Shown piece after piece: positions 13,375-25,132 of a DNA stretch of 64,000 bases. Source of the stretch: Ochotona curzoniae (taxonomy: Eukaryota; Chordata; Mammalia; Lagomorpha; Ochotonidae); contig NW_024466307.1 of assembly GCF_017591425.1 (NCBI RefSeq), forward strand, positions 4,913,001 to 4,977,000, read 5' to 3'. The position numbers and the translations under genes were made by a program. The stretch's first letter is position 1. The number at the start of each line of letters is the position of its first letter. The notes below the pieces were generated by a model that had not been told where the DNA came from, made no database searches, and worked only from the letters and a program-made list of their open reading frames with translations.

Positions 13375-13480
13375 ACCCAGCCCAGTTGGTGAACACTATG
13401 GAGGAGTGAACCAATAGGTAAGAGATCTCCATCAGCCTTCCTTTCCATCTCTCTGCCTTTCAAATAACAAAGTTTGAAAA
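13375..13480 (+). mobile_element. 3' fragment of an old SINE
   Basis: 'ggaggagtgaaccaataggt', CT-rich 'tccatctctctgcctttcaa' and 'ataac' match the 3' third of the lagomorph SINE. Confidence 0.55.
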
Positions 13481-14704
13481 AAAGACACTTAGCAGGAAAC
13501 TTTCAGGGACACAATTACCAAACACCCAAGAAAAGACTTCCAGGAACTGCTTAAATCTCCTCTTTTAAAAGACTTTCTTCACATTTAAATTATTTCTTGA
13601 AGTAGATATGTAAGGCTCTGAAATAGTTTGTTTAGCCATAGAAAAAGGAAACAAAATCAGATCTAATTTGAGAATTATTCCTGAGGTCTTAGCATAAAAA
13701 TTAGATTATTCAAATTTTTCTATACCCTTACTTTTTTAAATCTATTTGAGCAGTTGAAATTGTCAAAGCAGAGTTGAAGTTTCCACCACAATTGTGTTCA
13801 ATTTCTCTTATAATTTTTAGGACCACTGGCTTGTGTAATGTAATAGAAAAGGCGTGTGCTTCGGAAATACTCCGAACTTATTTGGTACTATTGTTCCCTC
13901 CTTCATGAGCTATGTGACCAGGGCCCGAGCTCCTTCATCAGACAAGGGCCTTGGGAATAATGACTGTGTGAGAATGAAATAGAACAATGCATTTACCAAA
14001 ACAGCTGACAAGCCTAAACATTCAAATGATCATTATTACTATTTCATGTGTTAATTATACTCTGCCCATGAAGGTTTATTGCAATTTATAGCTTTCAACA
14101 TATATTTCATTTTATCAGTTTAAAATTAACCTTTGAGCAGTGATTTGCTTGTCTTGTTTTTTACCTTACCAAAGATTAATATTCGCACTCTCATTTCTCT
14201 GTTGCAATTGGCCTCAATTTTCTTTTCACTATTTCTGTGTCATTTTAATTAGAATATATTGTAAGAACAACAGAGAGGAATTTAAAGTGTTTAAGTGCAT
14301 GATTTTACTTATCTATCCCTTTAAAAATAAAAAATCAGACTTGATGATTGGCAAATTAATTATCAATGAAGAACAACAGGAAGTCAGAAAATATTTGGAG
14401 AGAGGAAAACAGGATAATGTTCTGGGATAGGCTGAAAGTAATGCTTATATAGGCAGGGAGAGGAGACCAGTAGAGAATAGGATATATACTAAAATAAAGA
14501 GAATGCATGAAAGTTTCTTGAATTGAGCAGTTGTAGTAACATTTATGAAAGTGAAAAAAGATTTAAATTGCAATAAGTATGAAGTAAAATTATGGTTTTG
14601 TTAAATTTGAGAGTTTACTGGACTTCCAAGTCAATAATGTGTCAGATAAGCAATATTTTAAAAATCTGAGTTAAAATTTAAGAATCTAAATTTTATGTCT
14701 GATC
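13481..14704. other. Intergenic, AT-rich
   Basis: No repeat or gene recognised. Confidence 0.55.
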
Positions 14705-15020
14705 AGTTTTTTTTTCATTATATGCATTTCCACAACTTTTTAAAGGGTTTAGAAACAGACAGATTTTCCATCCCACTGTTCACTCCCCAGATGGCTGCAA
14801 GAGCCAGGGTTGGGTCAGGCCACATGCAGAAAGCAAGGCTCAATATCCATCTCCCACAAGACCAGCAGGGACCAGTTACATAGGCTGTATTCTTCCACTT
14901 TCCTCCCAGGAGCACTGGCAGGCAGCTAGTTCAGTAGCAGAGTGGCTGAGAATGCAATCAACACTCCATGATCCCATTGCAAGCAGTGGGTTAAACCGAT
15001 GTGCCACAAGACTGGACCCT
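14705..15020 (-). mobile_element. Old lagomorph SINE
   Basis: 'ctgttcactccccagatggc', 'agagccagggttgggtcagg', 'gggttaaaccgatgtgccac' and 'aagactggaccc' mark body and head in reverse orientation. Confidence 0.7.
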
Positions 15021-15087
15021 ATGAACTTCTCAAATATATATCATAGGAATGGAATGTATGCACAAAATAAACTTCTCTTTTTTGTCC

Positions 15088-15400
15088 ATGTTTTATTTAT
15101 TAATGTATTTATTCATTTGATCAGTACACAGAAACACAGAGACAGAGACTTCCTACTTCTCCTGGTTCATTCATTAAATTCCTGAAGGATCCAAAGCTGG
15201 ACCATGTTGATGTCAAGAATTTCATGAGTCTCCCAGGGTGGGTGTCAAGAGCCCAAGTCTTGGCCCATCATCTGGTTCCCCACCTCCTAAAGCAATGGAG
15301 CAGGAAGCTAGACTGGAAGCAGAACATGATTACAGGCACTACAGATACGCAATACAAACATCCAAGTGGTGACTTACTCCACTGCAACACAAAGTCCATC
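15088..15400 (-). mobile_element. Old lagomorph SINE, adjacent copy
   Basis: 'ttatttattaatgtatttat', 'gagtctcccagggtgggtgt' and 'caagagcccaagtcttggcc'...'ggagcaggaagct'. It sits 68 bp after the previous copy in the same orientation. Confidence 0.65.
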
Positions 15401-16048
15401 TTGAAACTTCTATTTTAATCATATTATTTCATGAAAATTCTTAATTAACTTGAAAATACACCTGGACCACTTCCAAAACTTCATGGGAAATATATATAAT
15501 CTTTCAATTTAATTTTTATCAAAATTATCAAAATAACTATGAACATTCTGGAGTTCACTTGGATGACATCAATGAAAAGAGGGCTAGGAACATGTCTAGA
15601 TGGTTGTGGACAGAGAAACATGGATGCCTAAGAGCAGACATTCATGTACTGGTGGTTGAAGTTAGCAAACCAAGGTGAAAAAAAGCAGTCAGAAAAATAT
15701 TCAACAGCAATGGTGACAAGAAAGCTGTGAAAAAGTAGGTACTTCAGGAGAGGTACAGAAAACTCTGGAAAAATACAGATATGTGGACCCAAATGAAGTC
15801 AGCAAAGTGACTCCACAGTTCAGCTGAAAGACAGAGATGTTCTTAATCCTAAAAGATTCAGTACAACGAGCACAGGGTGACAGAGGGGTTTTGTATAGGA
15901 CAGATTGGTTAGCATGAATGGAAAAGACTGGACAGCGACATGCAGATGCCTCCTCTCTTGCTGTTCTCCCACTTCTCTGTAACTGCCCCTTTTCAATCTT
16001 ACATTTGACCCTCCAGAAAAGTCCGTCTTCCCCATCACAATTAGATTA

Positions 16049-16206
16049 TTTTAAAGATTTATTATTTTTATTGGGGAAAAAAGCAGATCATATTTATGGA
16101 GAAAAGGAGAGACTGAGAGGAAAATCTTCCACTGGTTCACTCCCCCAAATAGATACAAAAACTATAGCTAAGCTGATCCGAAGCCGGGAGCCAGGATTCT
16201 TCCAGG
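16049..16206 (-). mobile_element. CSINE fragment lacking its 5' half
   Basis: Reversed tail 'attattttaaagatttatta', then 'ggaaaatcttccactggttc', 'actcccccaaatagatac' and 'ctgatccgaagccgggagcc'; it breaks off at about 16206 in the region equivalent to mid-body. Confidence 0.75.
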
Positions 16207-17454
16207 AACAGCCTGCTAGTTGCTGCACATTACTTGACTTTAAATCTCTCGCTGGTCACCACTGCTATCAGTGGCTGGCCATTCTTTGCAAATGGGACCG
16301 TTATCAGTCTTCAATAATGAGACTCATGTTTAAAAGAAATGTTGTTTACCCTTGGCTGGCAGGCACTGCTGCTCAGAAAGAGCCCTATCTGTGAATTTTA
16401 AATTACACATACATCCGCAAATCACTGACATATTTCCCTAATCATTGGGGCACAGCTTCAGTGTATAAAAACAATTCCAAAGCATATAACTTTGGACCAT
16501 GGCAGCAACACCATGTTCATCAACTTAATAGAGAATTATGCATTACAATTTATGTTCCAGAGGCTAAACAAACAAGGGAGAAACTGATAATTGGTGCGGA
16601 AAATACAAAATGCAGCAAATGGTTCCTCTGAATATTGAAGGAAAGAGGGTTAAGCATAATGTGATGCTTTACACTAATGAAAATGTCCAGTGTATTCCTT
16701 TCCCAGAGCAAAACTGCATGTTAATGGCTGTGCTCAGTGTCATCTTTGCTAATGCCAAGTCCAAGACAAAGCACTCCTCCCGGAGCTATAACGTGTGTTC
16801 AAGGACAAAGTTCAGAACGGCTCATCACCAGCCCCTCGCTGACGGCAGTGACAGAATGGCCTTCATTACTGCATGGGAGAGCCTGGCCACGCACAATAAG
16901 GGCATTCGCCCATCCTCATCACTTCCTCCCTGGAGGAACACAAAACCACACTGATGAATTTGCACTGAAAGCTTTCAGTATACCAGGAAAGACCCCTTTC
17001 TCACTCTTCAGAGTTCAACCCAAGCATCCTGCAGGCCTCAAAGTGTCCCGTACTGTAAGGAGGGCATTTCAGAACCCTGCAGATGTGCGGCCAATCAGGA
17101 CAAATGGGAACTAAGGAGAGGATAGTTGAGAGGAGAGAGAGATCTCCATCATGATGTCTTCCAACAGGAGACTGCAATCACTTGGGTCAGCATGGGGTCA
17201 GACAAGTACAAATGGCTGGACCTGTAGTTAAAGCACGAGGGACCTTGAGAGCCCCTCTGTTTGCCTCTGAGCACATGAGGGATACCAACACTCCCTACTA
17301 GGTGTGAGCAGTTGACCAGCCTGCCTTGGTAGGTCTTGGTGTTCTTAGGAGGGGCCCTTTGCCTCCTAGCGCAATACATTAACCTGGAGGCCATGCATTT
17401 CTTGTATGTGTTTATGATCACTGTTGTAAGTCTAGTAGCTATCTATTCAGACTT
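16207..17454. other. Intergenic, higher-complexity sequence
   Basis: GC is higher than in the neighbours and two overlapping open frames (16610-16954 and 16737-17114) are present. No family is recognised and start contexts are weak. It could be a conserved non-coding element or an old repeat. Confidence 0.4.
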
Positions 17455-17575
17455 TACATATATATGATATATATCATAGTATATATCACCATTCAAGACC
17501 TGATATACATGTCATAGTATATATCACATATACTCTATATAATCTATTCAAGACTTTATATATTATCATATATGT
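17455..17575. repeat. AT-rich degenerate tandem repeat, about 3 units
   Basis: A unit of about 45-55 bp carrying ATTCA(A)GAC.TTATATA and CATAGTATATATCA recurs three times; each unit is itself partly palindromic. Confidence 0.75.
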
Positions 17576-17684
17576 AATTCTTAGCTTGTGCTATGAAGCC
17601 CAGCTATGATAGTATTCATTGATTTAATTTGTATAACAAACCTTAGACAAGAATCTTTCTCCCATTTTAAAGAAAAAAGCATCA

Positions 17685-17815
17685 GGCCCAGCGCTAGAGG
17701 CTGAAGTTCTCATCTTGAACACACCAGGATCCCATATGGATGCCAGTTCATATCCCACTTCTCTATATATCTGATTTTCCAATTAAAAAACAAAATAAAA
17801 GAAAGAAAGAAAAGA
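17685..17815 (+). mobile_element. CSINE with large internal deletion
   Basis: Head 'ggcccagcgctagaggctga' and 'aggatcccatatggatgcca' are joined directly to the tail 'ctatatatctgattttccaa', losing about 190 bp of body. The tail has become (GAAA)n. Confidence 0.8.
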
Positions 17816-17922
17816 GCACCAAGTCTTCCCACAGGTAAGTCACATCTTGTAAGCTGGTAAAAGATAATAATAAATAAAGCCAAGTGTCACAATCATGACA
17901 ATCATACAATAAAGCCTGTTCA

Positions 17923-18338
17923 AGCAAGGAGGGCAGAACAAATTGGACAACAACCCCAACCAAAGAATGACAGCAAACATCTGGGTGAATGAAGACTAAA
18001 GTTGACTATGTCAGCCAGTGGACATTGGAAAGATTTCCTTATCCTTAGATCAGCAAGATTGACAGCAGTTCAGAATTATCAAAACCACTTAAGCAGGTCT
18101 CTCAAAACATGCTCCACATAGGGCACCCTAGGTTGATATCAAGTTGCTGTTCCCCATCCCTGGGTACTGGGGTGATTGGAAGGCTGGGTGTGGCTTCTCC
18201 ACTTATCTATCCCCTTCCTCCCAGAAACAGGAAGAAAAAGGAAATTTGGAAACAATGGTCTCACCCACTTTCCCATAACCCTTGCTCCTTCCCACCCTAA
18301 TCAACTATGTAAACATCATCAAAAATAAAAATTAAAAA
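17923..18338 (+). mobile_element. LINE-like 3' end (family A), longer copy
   Basis: The last 280 bp align with the 35.4-kb copy, and this one extends about 130 bp further 5' ('gggtgaatgaagactaaagt', 'ggaaagatttccttatcctt'). It ends in an A-rich tail and is bounded by a target-site duplication aataaagcctgttca (17908-17922) and aataaagcctgctcc (18339-18353). The 5' truncation and A tail indicate target-primed reverse transcription. Confidence 0.65.
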
Positions 18339-18691
18339 AATAAAGCCTGCTCCATCATTAGCAGACAGCTTCATCTGCTTCACTTGATCACAGACATCCT
18401 CCAATGGTTGTTACTTCACACAGCAGGAAAAAATGTGACTTGCTCCCATGGTTGCGGAAGGAAGGCAGAAATTAATGTGTCTTTGAAACTAAAAATCAAA
18501 ATATTATAATAATAATAGCAACACAGTGTGACAGAATTTATGAAAACGTAAACTTCTTTGTTGTAATGTTAACATTAATTTCAACATTTAATTCAACTTG
18601 CAGTACTTTGTTAAAATGTATTCCTTAAATCTTAAAATATAAAGACAAGCATGATGGGTATTTAGTAAATGTCAGTTTATTATTTTATTTT

Positions 18692-18949
18692 TGAAAGATT
18701 TATTTACTTATCTCATTTGAAAAGGAGCAAAACAGAAAGAGAAACTTACAAACAGACCAAGGTCTCCCACCCTCTAATTCCTCAGCTACCGACTAACAGC
18801 TTGAACCAGACCAGAGCCCAGAGCTGGGACTTCAACCCAAGTCCAAAGGCAGAGAGCACCTACCTACTGGACTCAAAACTGCTGTCTCCTTAAGAACACA
18901 TTAGCAGGAAGCTGGATCAAGTGAGCCAGAATTCAAAACCAGGCATTCT
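18692..18949 (-). mobile_element. Old SINE, left part, split by a younger CSINE
   Basis: 'gaaagatttatttacttatc', 'cagagctgggacttcaaccc' and 'agcaggaagctggatcaagt'. Its remainder resumes at 19255 after the insertion. Confidence 0.65.
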
Positions 18950-19254
18950 GGACCCTGCACAGTGGCTCAACTAACTCCTCCCCTCACAAGCACAAGGATC
19001 CCACATGGGTGCTGGGTCATATTCTGACCACTTCACTTCCCATCCAACTCTGCTAGTGGCCTGGAAAAGCAGAGAAAGATGTACCAATTGCTTGGGACCC
19101 TGTGCATAGGAGACCCAGAGGGAGGCTTGAGACTCCTTACTTCAGATCAGCTCAGCTCAATGGGGAGTGAACTGGCTGATAGGAGATCTCTCTGTTTCTT
19201 TCCTTCGCTCTATAGATCTGCCTTTCCAATAAAAATAAATAAATTTTTAAAAAA
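18950..19254 (+). mobile_element. CSINE inserted into an older SINE
   Basis: 'ggaccctgcacagtggctca' to 'gatctgcctttccaataaaa' and an A tail. A perfect 10-bp target-site duplication, caggcattct, lies at 18940-18949 and 19255-19264. It lacks about 30 bp around the 'ccattg.ggccacttgg' block. Confidence 0.88.
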
Positions 19255-19264
19255 CAGGCATTCT

Positions 19265-21203
19265 AACATGGATCACAAACATCCCAATTTGCATCTTAAC
19301 CCATATGCCAAGTACCCAACCCCAGATGTCAGCTTTTAGAAAGAAACAATAACAAAGTGATGATGGGTTAAAAAATAAATGCAAGACCATGTTTCTGATG
19401 ATTATAAGATAAATATACTGATAATTTCTATTTATAAGGAAATTCCTATTTGCATTCTTTCATTCTAACACATAATAGAGAAAAATCTATAACATTATTT
19501 TCCTGTTAAATTAATCAATCATGGAAGATGAAAAAAAAAAAATAACATGTGAACCAAACAGAAGTTATATGGGTCTAAGATCCTTGACAAGCCATTTCCA
19601 TTTTTTTTTTAGACTATGAACACTCAAATGTTAATACCACTCATAGAAACCAATTAAAATAAAAATTTAGAATAGATTTCAAGTTAATAATATTCCCTCC
19701 TATGCAGCATAATTAATTTGATAAAAATTAGTGGGGGGTCCCTTTAGTGATTCCCTCTTCTAAATGATTTTTCCTTTTTTCCTATTTGAGTCTTTTCTCT
19801 TTTACAACTTTCTCCTCAAATACATGAGGAGAAACTATTCGAAATCTACACCCTAGGAAGCAGACAAGACTAAAGAACAAAAAAGGGAACAGACCAAGTT
19901 TTCACTTCATAATCATATCATATTCATTGAATTGATCAACTGAATCATATCATATTGCTATCATTCTTAAATATCCTATATATGACAGACAAAACATGGT
20001 TTTATTTGCTGAAAGTTAATGATAAAAATTATAATGTCACCTTGTTAGTGTAGTGCTGCTTCCAAGACCATTACCTAACTATAGTAGCAAATGAATTATT
20101 CTTGCGAGAAAATAATTATTATTACCTCTAGTTCAAAATGGAATATCTTGGGGGACAAGTCAAGTTCAAGGTCATTCTGGGAAAAAAAAAAAGGTGCCCT
20201 TATGTGGGAAGCAACTGAAACATTCTTTAGATTACACTTCACCGGCACGGGAGAAATCCAAGGATGTTTATGTTCCCATTGAGACACATACTCTGAAACA
20301 TCCAGGAAAATGAAACAACAATTCTCAAATTTGATTGGGCCATTCATCTCTCCCATCTCACAGGCAGAAGAGAGAAAACCAGTAAAGCAAAAAAAGTTCA
20401 AAGTGGCTTAACTGTGAGAATTAGAGGGAAGCAGCACTCACTCATTCAGAGTGCGCAGCAATGCAAGTGGTTAGGTGCAGAGCAAACACACGAGGTCACA
20501 GCGAGCACTGACTGTCCAGACAGCTCCACTGACCGCCAGACGTCACTCGTCCTCACTAACCAACAGCTACTTGCAGCCTTGAATGATCAATGCCCTTGGC
20601 TTGCTAGTATCTTCCTACCATTCAATGTTGATACCAAACACCGCAGAGGAAACCCAATCCTGTAGTCTTCAGGGCTGGTGAATAAATGCTGATGATTTCA
20701 AAACCCGTGAATCTACAGAAAGATTGTGTTAATTCCTCAGACAAAACTGCAAGATGAAGCGGATTAATTCAGAGCAATCCAGAAAAAAAGTTGAAAAAGA
20801 GTCACACTAGTAGAAAAGGGTGTTTCTTGTGGAATATGTAAAAATTCGATTTGATTTTTTTGCCTGCAGAGGTAGCTTCTGGCTGCTTTGTGTCTTCTCT
20901 CAAGCTACTCCAGTAAGTGTCACCTCAACGGGCCATATCTGGAAAAACTGTGAGATTTGCATCCATATAATCTGTATCATAACTACTGAGTCAAATAAAT
21001 GTACTAATGTCACGTGAAAAGTTTAGTATAGCATCAAGGAAAAGCTCAGTTTAACTTTGATTGTCATTAAGAAGTGCATGGTGTGCTGCCTCATATATTT
21101 GAGTAGCATACACTGCTCTTTAAGTGCCAGTGTCCTGATATTTATACATTGATAAGAACACCATGCAGCATTCTTTTTAAAAAGTCCACATTGAAAATGG
21201 TTA
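19265..21203. other. Intergenic; begins with the head of the split old SINE
   Basis: 'catcttaacccatatgccaa' to about 19325 is the remaining head of the SINE interrupted at 18950. The rest has only A/T runs. Confidence 0.55.
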
Positions 21204-21539
21204 GGGCCCAGCGCCGTGGTCTAGCGGCTAAAGTCCTCGCCTTGAACCCCCCCCCGGGATCCCATATGGGCACCGGTTCTAATCCCGGCAGTTCCACTTC
21301 CCATCCAGCTCCCAGCTTGTGGCCTGGGAAGGCAGTCGAGGACAGCCCAAAGCCTTGGGACCCTGCACCCGTGTAGGATACCGGGAAGAAATTCCTGGCT
21401 CCTGGCTTTGGATTGGCGCAGCACTGACTGTTGCGGCCACTTGGGGAGTGAATCATCGGACAAAAGATCTTCCTCTCTGTCTTTCCTCCTCTCTGTATAT
21501 CTGACTTTGTAATAAAAATAAATGGCTTTTAAAAAAAAT
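21204..21539 (+). mobile_element. CSINE, full length, young
   Basis: One of the best preserved copies: 'gggcccagcgccgtggtcta', with A-box-like 'gtggtctagcggc' and B-box-like 'ggttctaatcc' of a tRNA-derived promoter, then 'ctgactttgtaataaaaata'. It contains an unusual run of nine C (21248-21256) before 'gggatcccatatgggc'. Confidence 0.95.
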
Positions 21540-21678
21540 GAATGTTATATTTACTAAATGAACCTTACACAACTGAGTATACTTTGTATGGATACTTTTT
21601 CAAAAGCATAGAAGAAATCTGTAATATCCTTTATCATTTCTTTTTCTTTTGATAATCCTTAACTAAGTTACCAATTTT

Positions 21679-22006
21679 TTTTTTTAAAGATTTATTTTTA
21701 TTATTTTTTCATTGGAAAGGCAGATATACAGAGAGGAGAGACAGAGAGGAAGATCTTCCATCCGATGATTCACTCCCCAAGTGAGCGCAACGGGCCGATA
21801 CTATGCCGATCCGAAGCCAGGAGCCTCTTCCGGGTCTCCCACGCGGGTGCAGGGTCCCAAAGCCTTGGGCCGTCCTCGACTGCTTTCCCAGGCCACAGGC
21901 AGGGAGCTGGAAGGGAAGCGGGGCTGCCGGGATTAGAACCGGCGCCCATATGGGATCCCGGGCGTGCAAGGCGAGGACTTAACCACTTGCGCCACCGCGC
22001 CGGGCC
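21679..22006 (-). mobile_element. CSINE, full length, young, perfect 16-bp TSD
   Basis: The perfect target-site duplication ctaagttaccaatttt lies at 21663-21678 and 22007-22022. The head reads 'gcgccaccgcgccgggccc' on the plus strand. CpGs are still abundant, which argues for a recent insertion. It forms an inverted pair with the copy at 21204-21539. Confidence 0.97.
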
Positions 22007-22062
22007 CTAAGTTACCAATTTTAAACTCAGAAGAATTTTCTGAATATTGTCAATGATTTCTG

Positions 22063-22063
<1 letters not shown>

Positions 22064-22104
<41 letters not shown>
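22064..22104. repeat. (GT)n microsatellite
   Basis: About 20 uninterrupted TG units, 42 bp after a CSINE boundary. Confidence 0.97.
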
Positions 22105-22105
<1 letters not shown>

Positions 22106-23461
22106 CTCACCGGCCTCATTTTACATACTCTACTTCAGAAATAAAGTTTCTGGCGCGATGGAGCAGTCCATAGATCAATCACAAGCACGATCTACTTGCT
22201 GTTAGCGGCCAACATGTAATACTTACGGGAGAAACAAAACTCAGGGAGAAAGATAACACTGAGCCACTTGTGGGAGATTTCTCACGTCTGCCGAGTGACA
22301 GAGAGAGTGAAGCAAGACCAATCCCATCACCACCAGTTATGCCTCAGCCACTCCGATCTCATTCATTTTGCTTTTACTTCTGATGTGCAGAGGCTGTTTG
22401 ATGAATTCCCTTCTGGGGACAGACTGGTCTTGGAGGAATGTACATTAAAAAGTTATGAAGAGGACATACTTTATTAAACCCAGCTCATTATTGGAAACTG
22501 TTAGCATACAATTCATTTAATAGGACTCACTGGTGGAGAAAATGACTGTTGTTTTGATCTGAACAGATAAGTGATAGCGTAATTTTCCTTGTCTGTAGTG
22601 ATTTACTTAATCTTGAACAACATGAATATTCACTTCAGCTCTGCTTGCTGTTGGAAAACAGACACATATGTTTTGTTATTTATTAATCGCAGTGGCTTTA
22701 CATTTTTATTATGCTCTGTAACAAATAGACTCACCACATTTTGAGCAGAATGATGGAATAATTGAATAGAGTAGCTATAGCTCTATCAAATGGACAAAAC
22801 CAGGAAACAGCTTTCCTGACAGGAGCCATGGCCTACGGCCTTACATCTATTACCAAGGCTCACTTAAAAATAATCAATCAATAAAAAAGATGTCCTGTCT
22901 GCCTATTGTGCAAAACAAGTAAGGTTCGGCATTGGGATGCAGCAACATGAAAGAGCAAGGGACTAAGAAAAAATACAAACTACATACAATGAAGTAGCTG
23001 GCCACAGATACGAAGCCACACGTCATCCAGCAGCCGGGGACAGGAGAAAATCCAGAGAAGAGGCGAGACACAAATGATACATTAGAATCTTCTAGGTCTC
23101 TTGGACCGGCTACACTTTTTCTCAATTTTTCCCACTTCCAAAGATACTACAAACATCCATCTCTCAGCAATACTGCTCTTTTTTTCAGGATACACACCCA
23201 GGAGTAGACTCCATGGATGAAAAGGAATTTTTTAAAATGTTTCAAATACTGTATGGGAAAGGAAATTAGAAGATTTAAATTAAAATCATAAACCTTATCT
23301 CTCAACAAGGGTTTCATCAAGTTCATAATACTTTCTTAAGCAATGATACCAGCCATTTAGTCCAACCCAAAAGTACTGAGGGTCCTGGGAGTTTAACCAT
23401 GTGAGTGAAGTCTTTCTGTTTTCTCTAATCACTGAAAAAATATGTATGAATTTGCAGACTA
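22105..23461. other. Intergenic, nothing recognised
   Basis: No repeat found; short frames (69-83 residues) lack domains. Confidence 0.5.
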
Positions 23462-23477
23462 TTTAAGATTATTACTT

Positions 23478-23805
23478 TTTGAAGATTTATTTATTTTTAT
23501 TGGAAAGTCACATATACAGAGAGAAGTAGAGACAGAGAGAAAGTCCTTCCATCAAGTGATTCACTTCCCAAGCAGCTACAACAGTCAAGCTAAGCCGATC
23601 CAAACCCAGGATCCAAGAGCATCCTCCGGGTCTCCCATGCAGGTGCAGGGTTCCAAGACCTTCGGCCATCCTTGACTGCTTTCCCAGGCCACAAGCAAGG
23701 AGCTGGATGGGACTTGGAGCAGCTAGGACAGGAATCAGCATCCATATGGGATCCCGCTGTGTGCAAGGCAAGGACTTCAGCCACTAGGCTACTGCATCAT
23801 GCCCA
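23478..23805 (-). mobile_element. CSINE, full length
   Basis: 'gaagatttatttatttttat'...'ctactgcatcatgccc'. 'tttaagattatta' occurs before it (23462-23474) and again after it (23820-23832) and may be the target-site duplication, with T-rich filler between. Confidence 0.92.
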
Positions 23806-24111
23806 AGTTTTTTTTATTTTTTAAGATTATTAATACTTAAGATTAGTCAGAAATGAGTCAGAAGAAGCCAAACCAAGAGTGTGAAGTAGATGCATACTGA
23901 TTTCCCATTAAAATTCTCATAAAGTTTAAATTATTTTGAGAGGAATGAATGAGAGCATTGTCATGGTAGAAGATTTGCTAATGAAGGCCCTACACAGACA
24001 AAATGTGTCAAGGATACCAAAAACTGTCTCTCTCACATTTTCCCTTGGCCAAATCACATTGCCTCTGACTGCCTCCACCTGTTGGGAGCCACTGCTTTGA
24101 CTATGCATTTT

Positions 24112-24396
24112 TAAGACCTACTTATTTCTCCTGGAAAGGTAGATTCACAGAGAGGAGACACATAAAGATCCTCCATTCGGAACTCAGCCAACCCAAAGCC
24201 AGGAGCCAGGAGCTTCTTCCAGGTCTCCCATGAAAGTGCAGGGTCCCAAGGCCTCGGGTCATCCTCCACTGCTTTCCCAGGCTACAAGTAGGGAGTTGGA
24301 CAGGAAGCGCGGCAGCCAGAACTTGAACCGGTACCCACAGGGAATCCTGGCAGTTGCAAGGCAAAGACTTTAATCACTGAGACACCACATCAGGCA
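24112..24396 (-). mobile_element. CSINE, nearly full length
   Basis: Target-site duplication tgactatgcatttt (24098-24111) and tgactgtacatttt (24397-24410), 12 of 14. The body has a short deletion in the CT-rich/'ctgattcactcccc' segment. Confidence 0.9.
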
Positions 24397-24670
24397 TGAC
24401 TGTACATTTTCTTAAAGCCATATTTCATCTCCTGGCAGGGTTCTTCGAAGAAATCCTGCAGCACCTGAACTCACTGGTTTAAAATTTCCACCGAAAACTC
24501 AGGGATGTCTGCAGCTAATCTGGATGCAACAGTTGTGGCAGTTATCAAGCAGAGACTGGTTCGCTTTGATTTTTCAATCAGAATTGTGTAAAATGAATCC
24601 TAATGAAATGACTGGTGGTGGTGTTGTTTATGCTGTCAATTGCTTGTCCTCTTCAGTGAAGGAAAAACAT

Positions 24671-24691
24671 TAGTATTAGTATTAGTATTGC
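24671..24691. repeat. (TTAGTA)n short tandem repeat
   Basis: Three and a half ATTAGT units in a row. Confidence 0.9.
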
Positions 24692-24788
24692 AGAATGCTG
24701 CAGATGATCTGCACTCCAGGCAGGCTACATATTCAATATATGAGATATATTCAATATCATCTCATGTTTTCTTAAAATGAGTTTTCCA

Positions 24789-25132
24789 GGGCCTGGCAAG
24801 ATAACCGAAGGGGAAAGCTGTCATTTATATCATCAGCATCCCAGATGAGCACTGGTTCGTGTCCTGGCTTCTCCACTTCTGATTTAGCTTCCTGCTAATG
24901 GCCCACGAAAAACAGCAAAAGATGGCCCAAAAACCACAGGTTTATTAACTAATATTGACTCACATGGGAGAACCAGAAGAAGTTCCTGACTCCCGGCTTC
25001 AGATTGGCACAGCTCTGGCCATTGTAGCCACGTGGGGAGTAAATCATCATATGGAAGATCTTCCTCTCTGTCTCTCCTCCTCTATGTATATCTGACTTTC
25101 CAATAAAAAAAAAAACAAATATTTTTTTAAAA
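24789..25132 (+). mobile_element. CSINE, full length, with small internal insertion
   Basis: 'gggcctggcaagataaccga' to 'atctgactttccaataaaaa'. The segment 'aaaccacaggtttattaact' near 24935-24955 replaces the usual 'gcc ttgggaccctgcac' block. Confidence 0.88.

Noticed and set aside
15918..16394. 158-residue plus frame
   Set aside because: Its central part is a reversed CSINE fragment and the rest has no recognisable domain.
21230..21300. tRNA gene suggested by A-box and B-box-like motifs
   Set aside because: These are the tRNA-derived promoter of the CSINE head, not a foldable tRNA.
22064..22104. CRISPR array or other spaced repeats
   Set aside because: No array of direct repeats with unique spacers exists anywhere in the window; this is a simple microsatellite in a vertebrate genome.
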